DNA from: Heterocephalus glaber
Taxonomy: Eukaryota; Chordata; Mammalia; Rodentia; Bathyergidae
Length of the DNA stretch: 64,000 nt
Assembly: GCF_000247695.1 (NCBI RefSeq)
Contig: NW_004624742.1
Location: forward strand, 822,995 to 886,994
Reading direction: 5' to 3'
The notes under the pieces are model-generated. The model saw only the letters and a list, made by a program, of their open reading frames with translations. It was not told the origin of the DNA and made no database searches. Of the stretch, positions 56,586 to 64,000 are shown piece after piece. Position 1 is the first letter of the stretch; the number at the start of each line of letters is the position of its first letter. Both the position numbers and the translations under genes were made by a program.

Positions 56586-56984
56586 TTTACTTGAACTTAG
56601 CAACCATCTCAGATATATATATCATTATATAAAACTGCTTTAATAGAGCTGGAAATTAAATAAATTTCAGTTATATCAAATATTATGTGAACATATTTCA
56701 ATAGATTTTAAAAATTATCACCACAGAATTGAATGTACAATCATCAATCATCACGTCAAAATAACCAGTGATGTTTCAGAGACTATAAAATTTTCAAAAC
56801 AATAAAAATGAATTCAACTCTTAGATATTTACTGAATATATTGCAATAGGCTATCCTCTCAGAATATGGCAGGGATTGGAAAGAAAGCTCTGGACAGGAT
56901 CTATGGTTAGACAATGTGCTTAACGTTCAGGAAATTCTGCAAAGCCAGAAGACTCAGGTGGGTCTAGAAGAACTAGACTGATAA

Positions 56985-57360
56985 CTCTCCAGTTGCTATA
57001 ACAAAATAGCAAAACAACTTTCAAAGGAGGAAAGGTGTATTTTGGCTCAGAGTTTCAGTCCAGATTTGCTTGATCTTGTTGCTTTGGGCCAGTGGGGAAA
57101 CAGAAACACTGAGATGGGAGTGAGTGTGTAGTGAAGTAAAGCTGCTCCCATCATGGTGACTGGACAGCAGAAAAGCAGATTGGAAGAGGAAGAGCGCAGA
57201 AGTCCTTCTAGTCCCTTCAGTATCCCTGGTGACCTAAATTCTTTCCATGAGGCCCCATCTCCCAAAGTTGCAGCGCCTCCCAATCGTGCCATGGGCTTCC
57301 AGTCAAGCCATTAGTGCAAGGCCTTTGAGGAGAATTTAAGATCCAAACCATAACCAGATG
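56985..57360 (-). mobile_element. MaLR LTR
   Basis: Reversed layout: CTCCAGTTGCTATAACAAAA, GTGTATTTTGGCTCAGAG, ATGAGGCCCCATCTCCCAAA and AAGATCCAAACCATAACCAG. Confidence 0.75.
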
Positions 57361-57479
57361 GAAAGCTATTAGCCTGTAAATAAGCAATAGGAAGAATCAC
57401 AATGCAGTGCTGAAACTGGGGGAAAGCTTGAAAAAATATATGAGGATAGCAGGGAGTCCTTGTGGTAGTACTCTAATAA

Positions 57480-57880
57480 GACAATGTAATAAAAGCACAC
57501 ATATTCAGTCTTAAAAAGGAATGAAATTCTGATACATGATACAACATAATAAATGTTGAAAACATTAAATGAAATGAAACAATCTTGACATGGAAAGACA
57601 AATATTATATGATTCTACTTTTATGAGGAGCTTAAAATAAGCGAAATGATAGATATGGGAAGTAGAATAGTGGGTATCAAGGGCAAGCAAAGGGAGAACA
57701 AGGAGTGGGTTTTTTTTAACAGATGTAAAGTTTCAGTTTAGTATGGTGAAACAGTCTGGAGATGAATTATGATGTTGGTCACACAGTACTGTGGATGTGT
57801 TAAACTGTGTTGGACACTTAAAAGTCATTAAAGTCATAAATTTTACCATATATATATTATCACAATAAAAAATGTACACA
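57480..57880 (+). mobile_element. Ancient L1 3' end
   Basis: AAATTCTGATACATGATACA, ATATTATATGATTCTACTTT, GGTCACACAGTACTGTGGAT and ACCATATATATATTATCACA with AATAAAAAATG. Confidence 0.7.
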
Positions 57881-57939
57881 CATGTAAGCATTCATTCATT
57901 CAACATTACTGAGTCCCTTACTGTTAGAGTTGCAAGATG

Positions 57940-58152
57940 AAATGTAGAATACTGAGTGAAATTTGAATTTTAGATAAACAATGAATAAAGTTTTAGAGAC
58001 ATTATGTCACTTATAATAACTGAAGCACACATGTAAAAAAAATTTGTTGTTTATCCAAAATGGGACATATTTATGACAGAAAAACTATGCATTGTTTCTT
58101 TGAAATTCAAATTTCACTGAGAATACTGTAGTTTTAGTTGTAAAATATGGCA
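57940..58152. mobile_element. Ancient palindromic DNA element
   Basis: The left arm (about 57955-57990, AATACTGAGTGAAATTTGAA...) and right arm (about 58093-58135, ...TTCAAATTTCACTGAGAATACT) are inverted repeats of each other with few mismatches. They enclose a second pair around AAACAATG/CATTGTTT. The long palindromic form suggests an old nonautonomous DNA transposon. Family not named. Confidence 0.55.
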
Positions 58153-58575
58153 ACCTTACACAGTATTCAGGCACTGTACAGGGACTGAAATACAATGGGG
58201 CACAGACATGATCCTGGCCCTTGAGAGATTTTCTTGGGTTTGGTTATTCTCAGATACATTAGTAATAAAAATTCCATGCATATAAATTACTAAATATGAG
58301 GATGCTATAGCCCCAAAAGAAGCCTCTGAGTTACAACCTTTAAGTGAATAGGAAAAAGAATGCCTAATGCTTATATTAAAAAAAACAAAAGGGTCTATAA
58401 ATTTTAATACCCAATTTTTAGTGTTTATATATAGTATTGACACAGAGTCACAATAGTGTAATTTTTTATTCTTTACATTTGAAAGAATGTAATCAAGAGG
58501 AAAGTTTTTTAATCTTATGTTTTAAATTTTAAAAAACCATTATTTAGGACTAAAGTAATGGTGCTTTGCTTACTT

Positions 58576-58653
58576 TTGTGTGTTTGGAGATTGAACCCAG
58601 GGTCTTTTGCATGTTAGGCAAGTGCTCTACTTCTGAGCTATATTCCCAGCCCT
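58576..58653 (-). mobile_element. Older ID/B2-like tRNA SINE
   Basis: The reverse complement reads AGGGCTGGGAATATAGCTCA, GAAGTAGAGCACTTGCCTAA and GGGTTCAATCTCC. Confidence 0.75.
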
Positions 58654-58875
58654 ATATTTTGTTTTATTTTTCTATTTTATGAAAAAATAAAATATCATAA
58701 CAAAATAATAAGAGAATAACAATAGTTTATGTACCATATCATCTTCAAAATAGTTACTCAGAGTACAAGACATAGACAAAAAATTAACTCTTACAAAGGA
58801 GAAACAAAGAGATAATAGCACAAAACTTTCTTTTCAATTAACACAGAGAAACTAGTAGATAAGAAAAATGTGATA

Positions 58876-58956
58876 CTGCTGGGGATTTAGCTCAGTGGTT
58901 TCACTGCCTGATGCGCAGGCGCAAGGACCTGAGTTCGATCCCTGGTACCAAAAAAA
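58876..58956 (+). mobile_element. ID SINE
   Basis: CTGGGGATTTAGCTCAGTGG to GAGTTCGATCCCTGGTACC plus A tail. It has a perfect 15-bp duplication AAGAAAAATGTGATA (58861-58875, 58957-58971). It interrupts L1-like sequence continuing at 58972-59075. Confidence 0.9.
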
Positions 58957-58971
58957 AAGAAAAATGTGATA

Positions 58972-59075
58972 TTTATGCACAATGGAGTATTACTTTGCCA
59001 CAGAGAAAGATAAACTTGAGGAATTTATGGGTAAATGGATGCAACGAGAACATAATGTAAAGTGAAATATATTTT
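58972..59075 (+). mobile_element. L1 ORF2-end fragment
   Basis: CACAATGGAGTATTACTTTG, GATAAACTTGAGGAATTTAT and AATGTAAAGTGAAATATA parallel the L1 segment at 37.48-37.58 kb. Confidence 0.6.
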
Positions 59076-59164
59076 ATTTTTGGAAGAACAATCATCATGC
59101 TTGCATAGTAAGTATTAATCCCTCTTCCAATTTTAATTTTTTATAATCAATAATAGATTCGTTT

Positions 59165-59340
59165 TAATTGGTACATAACTCCCATATTGTTACTCCCCTG
59201 TACAAAAATCCTCAGTGGCTCCTCCCTACTTCAGAACAATACCCCAAATCCTTAGCTTGGAAGTTAAGTCCTCTAGAGTTCATCCTTCTCATCTCATTCT
59301 TTTTTTCCAGGCTTATCACACTCTACTGAACGTTGTGTTC
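59165..59340 (+). mobile_element. L2 LINE fragment
   Basis: ATTGTTACTCCCCTGTACAA, AATCCTCAGTGGCTCCTCCC and CCAGGCTTATCACACTCTAC keep the L2 3' order. Confidence 0.55.
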
Positions 59341-59999
59341 TAGAGAGTGAGCTACTTTGTCCTTCATCATGTTTCCAACTTTGATGCCTTTGCCAAAAAT
59401 GTGTCTGTTCTCCTTGCTCATTTTTTTCTTGAAATTTTTTTCATCTTTAACATAGATTCAGTGTGTGCCTCTCTCAGCGTCTCCACCATCAATATAAGGG
59501 TGGAGGCCACTCAGTACAGTTTGGGTGTAACCAGTCATGTGGCTAGCGATGCTCTGCATTCAGATGCACATAGAAAACCTTAGCTTAACATCAAATATAG
59601 TTAAAAAGAACCATAAATTATTATCATATAATTTTCATTTTTGCCAATAATGTGCCACCCCCAGAAAGTGCCACCAGGAGCGGACTGCGCCCCTCCCCAC
59701 CCCGCCCCACAACCCCAGGTAGGCCACGGATTTCAAATAATTTTTGCTTTGTTTTACCAAGACCTATTGTGAGAAATCTGTTTTGCATCGCAACACAACA
59801 AATACATACAGATCAATTTTAAAAAGAGAATACAAATTTAAGGACACTTTCTTTTAATCTTTGTTATGGACATCCACATGTTCTTTTTTTGTTGTGTTCT
59901 ATTCTCTGTCATTACATTACACTAAAAGAACAATGTCAGTTCCATCTGATCAAATTGTTTCTTGACCCAATTATGGATTACTAGTCTCCAAATGGAAAC

Positions 60000-60345
60000 A
60001 TTGGTTTAATCCTTGTCTAAAACCGCCCCTCTTTTACAAAGACTTTTATCGCCTTTCTTTCCTTTCTCTAAATTCTGTTAAGGGCATTTCACAATACTTT
60101 TAAACACAATATTTTATGTCCTCGCTATTCATGGGCATTTTAGTCTCCTTGTAAGACTATAAACTTTTTTTTTTTTTTGGTACCGGGGATCAAACTCGGG
60201 TCCTTAGCTTGTGAGGCAGGCAGTGGAACCACTGAGCTACCAGCCCCGACTATAAACTTTTTGAGAGTAAGTATAATACTTTTTGGGGGTCCTGTTTGGG
60301 ATCTACAACATAAGGCAGTCTCAGTAGAAGTTAGTCAAATGAAAG
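60000..60345 (+). mobile_element. L2 LINE fragment interrupted by an ID SINE
   Basis: TTTTAGTCTCCTTGTAAGAC, then an ID SINE, then the sequence resumes at ACTATAAACTTTTTGAGAGT. Weak L2-like match on both sides. Confidence 0.4.
60170..60247 (-). mobile_element. ID SINE
   Basis: The reverse complement reads CGGGGCTGGTAGCTCAGTGG (with a short deletion before TAGCTCAG) to GTTTGATCCCCGGTACC plus A tail. The duplication is GACTATAAACTTTTT (60155-60169, 60248-60262). Confidence 0.9.
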
Positions 60346-60349
60346 AAAC

Positions 60350-61990
60350 CTGATATTAGTTAACACTTGCTTCACCCAATCTGTCCTAAAAGATTTTTCA
60401 CTTTTTTAGCTGTATCTGATTTAGGGAATGGTGATGAAATCATCATCATAGTATTCTCTATTTATAATCAAATTATGGTGTTTCTAAGTTTACCAAATAC
60501 TACACAGTCTTAGGAGATGTCCTGGATTATATTTTTGTATTCATTACTTACATGAGTTAGTACTTTTTGTAGTATTTCTGAATCTGATCTGATGCAGGGA
60601 AATGCTGGGAATTTCAATTTTAGGTTCATAGAATATAGGAAGATCTCTGACACAGTAGCAGCCTCAATCTCTTTATTAAAACAATATAATTAAAGATATA
60701 ATAATAAAGGGGGAAAATAAAGAGAAGAAAACCACCTGAATATAGAGTAACTTTCTCCAGAAAGCCAAACTCAGTATCAGGAAAACATTCCAAGGGGGAA
60801 ACCCTTTAAATATCTTTTTAAAAAAAGACTTCAAAGAGGATACCCAAGTCACACAACTGTTTTTTAGCATATAAATCTTCAAAGAATACATTTCCCATGC
60901 AATGCTTAAAATTCTCAAAGGGGGGTTCTTCTGGAGTAAAACTCTTTGAAGGTGAAATCTCTTCACTCATATGAGTTTTTCAAAGAGAAAACCCTTTCCA
61001 AATTTTCTTCAAGTCAGAGACATTTTTAAGGAGGAATTATTTCAGAAATAGAAAAAGTACCTTTTTAGTGATGTGTAAATTTTTGTATTTCTCCAAGTAA
61101 AGCCCTTACAAACAATAAACATAAAGTACTTCTAATAATATATACTACCATTAAATTTGGCAGCAGAAAAAAAGTCAGCACTGCTCATAATACATTTCAA
61201 TGTAAAGTCTTAAAACATGTAAATGTCTTCGTGGTGGTTAGACACATATATCTAATTAAAATAATTGAAACAAAAACATTTTTTCTAGGCTCCTCCTTTT
61301 GGTTAAGGAAAGAAGGAAAGAATTAACTTATCAGATGTGCTTCAATTTAATTTCTAGGTTTTATTCTTAACCTCTGAGGAAAGCTTACTGGCAATTTCTC
61401 TTCAACTGTCTGTTAAAGCTAATTTTGGCAGAATGCAATAACATCTAAATAGAAAAATTGCCAGGCATACTGGGTCAGATCCATTGTCCTCAGAGCCCAA
61501 TATTATGTTATTGGTACCAGGAGATTTACTTTTGTGGCCAGGCCATTCAATTATTTATTTAAATCGTTGTTTAACAAATATTTATTACCATTATTATGTG
61601 CCAAGTACTATACCATGTGTCATCCTCCATGACATCAATATAAAAAACTTGAGTGTACGCCCACTAGAAATATTCTATTTTTCTTTTCCTGTTCATTGGC
61701 AGCTGCTGATATTGTATTAGTAACTAAGGAACCAAAAGGAGACGTTTTCATGAAACCTTTTTAATTTAGATCTTGATCTCCACTTCATTCAGACTAGAGT
61801 CTTGGCCTAGCTCTGTATATTTAGAATACGTATTCAGTCATTCTGATAAACAAAGATCTATTGGGATTTCCAAGATTAATGCATTTAACATTAATGGACA
61901 AGTATACTTCACCTCTAGGTTTTGCTTCCCAAAGATCTATAGCTTTAGTCTAATAATGACACATCAGATATACACAAATTGTTTGGAATT
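60350..61990. other. Intergenic, no assigned gene
   Basis: AT-rich, with a short L2-like antisense piece near 61565-61640 (AACAAATATTTATTACCATT). A 96-codon antisense open stretch at 60676-60966 has no recognisable motif. Confidence 0.45.
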
Positions 61991-62009
61991 TTTCTTAAAG
62001 ACTTGACTG

Positions 62010-62859
62010 ATATTAGGTATGGGGGCAGGATTCACACAAGGGCTTAGGTATGATTTGGAAAGTGTATTCAGTGTCATGCTGATATAGTGGGAAGAGATGT
62101 AACACCCAAACCTACTAGATATCTGAAACACGAGTTTGTGTTCTCTAAAATTGAAGAATGAATTCTAGGAACAATGGAGGTTAAGAGTAGGAAAAATTTA
62201 TTGAGAGAAAGAAAGCTTCTGCCTAAGAGAGACAGAAGGGGGACCAGAAAGTGGGTTGTCTGCCCACCCCATGGTTCAAAGATGTTTTATACAGCAAAGC
62301 CATGTGGTGAGGTGGGTACAAAGTGGGACAAAACTATAAGACCCAATGGAAATTTACAAGGTGGACATGAAGTGGAACAAAACCATGACCAACCAATAAG
62401 ATTACAAGTACAGTCACCCAGGTAATATTGATTAAATGGGGGAGCAAGTCATGTAGCAAGCATACAAGGATTTTCAGTAAGGGTGGGGGTCAGGGATATT
62501 TCCTGGAGAGGCTGGGTTAAGACCTTGGCTCCCTACACAGTTGACTGTTACCTGTTTAGAATATCAATCACTGCTATTCATCCTCCTTGGGTGTGCTAAT
62601 TTCTCTCCTTTTACAATGCTGGCCTTCAGTGAAGGTGTCTTCACTCTTCTCCACCTTGACTCCTTGTGGGCTGGCCCTGTCTAACTGCCTACAAGATATC
62701 TAATTAACTTACCTATCTGCAATAGTGCTGGTAAAGAGAACTGCAGTGTTCCTCATGTTGAAGGAATTTGTCTTTGCTCTGTGACTTCCAAACCAGTTTT
62801 AAGTCATGTAAATGTTTCCTTTTATTGTATTACTGAAATAAATCTTTTAGCAGTTAAAA
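62010..62859 (+). other. Retroposed-looking unit of unknown source, containing an ERV LTR
   Basis: This ~850-bp segment lies between perfect 13-bp direct repeats AAAGACTTGACTG (61997-62009, 62860-62872). It ends with AATAAA (62837-62842) and a short A run, as expected for an L1-mobilised transcript in plus orientation. It includes a reversed LTR-like block. No coding frame is recognised. Confidence 0.55.
62126..62537 (-). mobile_element. Probable ERV solo LTR
   Basis: The minus strand begins TGTAGGGAGCCAAGG. It has a TATA-type GCTGTATAAAACATC (near 62285-62299) and CTCAATAAATTT (near 62195-62206), in LTR order. The 3' boundary near 62126 (TGTGTTCTC on plus) is uncertain and no clean duplication was found. 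Confidence 0.5.
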
Positions 62860-62874
62860 AAAGACTTGACTGGG

Positions 62875-63490
62875 AATCTTTGAAAGTGTCTATTAGTTCA
62901 AGATTATGTAAAATATAGAGAGACTGAGACATTGTCACTGGTGAGAGGGCATTAAGAGACATAATTAAATGAGACATGGTATTCCTCACTAGATTCTAAA
63001 ACTGGTGAAATAAAAACACAGCTTAATAGTGACAAAAGTGTTAATAATGAAATGTTAATTTCATAGTTTTGACAAATGTGTCGTAGTTATACAAGTTGTC
63101 AACAGTGGGGGAAACTGGTGAAAATTATATGGGAACTGTATACTACCTTTATTACTCTTTGGTAAATTTAAAATTATTTCCTAATGTTTGAAATACATGT
63201 TGCCTAACAGTATTGGAAGGAATAGGGCAAGTAGTAACTCTAGAAGTGATATTTGAGTCTTGAGATCTAGAAAATTTTGTCCTCTCTCTCTGTGTCATCA
63301 GAATTGCATCAGTTTCCGAGTGGATTTCACAGATAAATGACATTCTCATTCTTTTCCTTCAATTGCAGAGCTGTCTAGAGGGTTTTCAGGATACTTGATA
63401 AGCAAAAGTCACATACACTTGGCCCAAAGACTGCTTGAAATGTACTATCACTGGAAGGAAACATTTTTCTCTATTAGTTCTTCTTTTAAA
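62875..63490. other. Intergenic, no assigned feature
   Basis: AT-rich. A stretch at 62.98-63.18 kb ending CTTTGGTAAATTTAAAATTA may be an old L1 3' end. Not certain. Confidence 0.4.
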
Positions 63491-63494
63491 TAAT

Positions 63495-63800
63495 TAACTA
63501 ATTCAATGAGTATTCACTGACACCCAAGAGCTCTTATTCAGTAAACTGGACATTGGATTTACAAAGGCCACATAAACACAACTCCTATTCCTAGGGGTCT
63601 CAATTGCCTAGGGAAGGGAGATGTATTCTTCCAAACACAGTTATTTTTTGAGGACCTACTAAGGCAGGATTCTTGGTGTTTGGAATACAACAGTGAATAA
63701 AACCTGCAAAAATATCTGTTCTTGAAGAGTTTATATTCTACCAGGAGTGGCTTTAGGGAAGATGATCAATTTATAACCAGGGAAATATATTAGTAACTAT
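63495..63800 (-). mobile_element. L2 LINE 3' fragment
   Basis: TTGAGGACCTACTAAGGCAG, GGAATACAACAGTGAATAAA and GAAGAGTTTATATTCTACCA are the reverse of the L2 3' end. Confidence 0.6.
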
Positions 63801-64000
63801 GGATCAACTTATTTAAATCCAGAGTTTATCTTTGTCAGTACTTTGAGGTGGGGGGAGCATGGCTCACATATCCCCTATCTCCCCTTCATTATGCCAGACC
63901 TTCACTCATGCTAAAAATGGTTGGACACAATGTGATATAGTCCTGGTGATGAATCATCCAACAGAAACCTCTTCTGGGATAAAGGAACCCAGCATTATTC

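Noticed and set aside
60676..60966. Possible zinc-finger-like or other exon on the minus strand
   Set aside because: Repeated CTTTGAA/TTCAAAG motifs suggested a degenerate repeat protein. No Cys/His spacing or other domain pattern is present.
1..64000. CRISPR arrays, bacterial operons, prophage or defence systems
   Set aside because: The DNA is mammalian, with introns, SINEs and a CpG island. No regular spacer-repeat array exists.

Overview
The window is mammalian nuclear DNA, AT-rich and dense in interspersed repeats, with one CpG island. Many tRNA-derived ID SINEs, 7SL-derived B1 monomers, B1+ID composites and MaLR LTRs point to a rodent. The ID type (A box TAGCTCAGTGGTTCC, ending GATCCCCGGTACC plus A tail) together with B1+ID composites suggests a non-murid rodent (squirrel-related or beaver-like clade). 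The species is not proven.

The only protein-coding gene I can support is the 5' part of PTBP2 (neuronal polypyrimidine tract-binding protein), on the minus strand. Its promoter and first exon lie in a CpG island at about 32.2-33.15 kb. Five coding exons are visible: 32772-32779 (ATG plus five bases), 31137-31167, 14303-14378, 3256-3428 and 2223-2366. All have GT/AG junctions and the phases join without a break. They encode residues 1-144, covering the bipartite nuclear localisation signal and RRM1. The rest of the gene lies beyond the left edge. PTBP2 represses and activates alternative exons in neurons and germ cells by binding CU-rich RNA.

Layout: 1-32.8 kb is PTBP2 exons and introns 1 to 5, loaded with L1 fragments, ID/B1 SINEs, an ERVK solo LTR, mariner and Tigger remnants, a TTAA-flanked piggyBac-like miniature element and a short processed retrocopy. 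32.2-33.15 kb is the promoter CpG island. 33.2-64 kb is upstream intergenic DNA with no recognisable gene. As I recall it, the human PTBP2 5' flank is also gene-poor. This half holds MaLR LTRs, L2, MIR and L1 fragments, an L1 with a 5' inversion and perfect target duplication, a solo ERV1-type LTR, and an 850-bp unit that looks retroposed.

Open reading frames outside the PTBP2 exons are short and chance-like, lie in repeats, or lie in the CpG island. I annotate none of them as genes. I found no previously undescribed biological system. The most interesting items are transposition events readable at base level from their target-site duplications. All repeat family names are from memory of consensus features, not from a database search.
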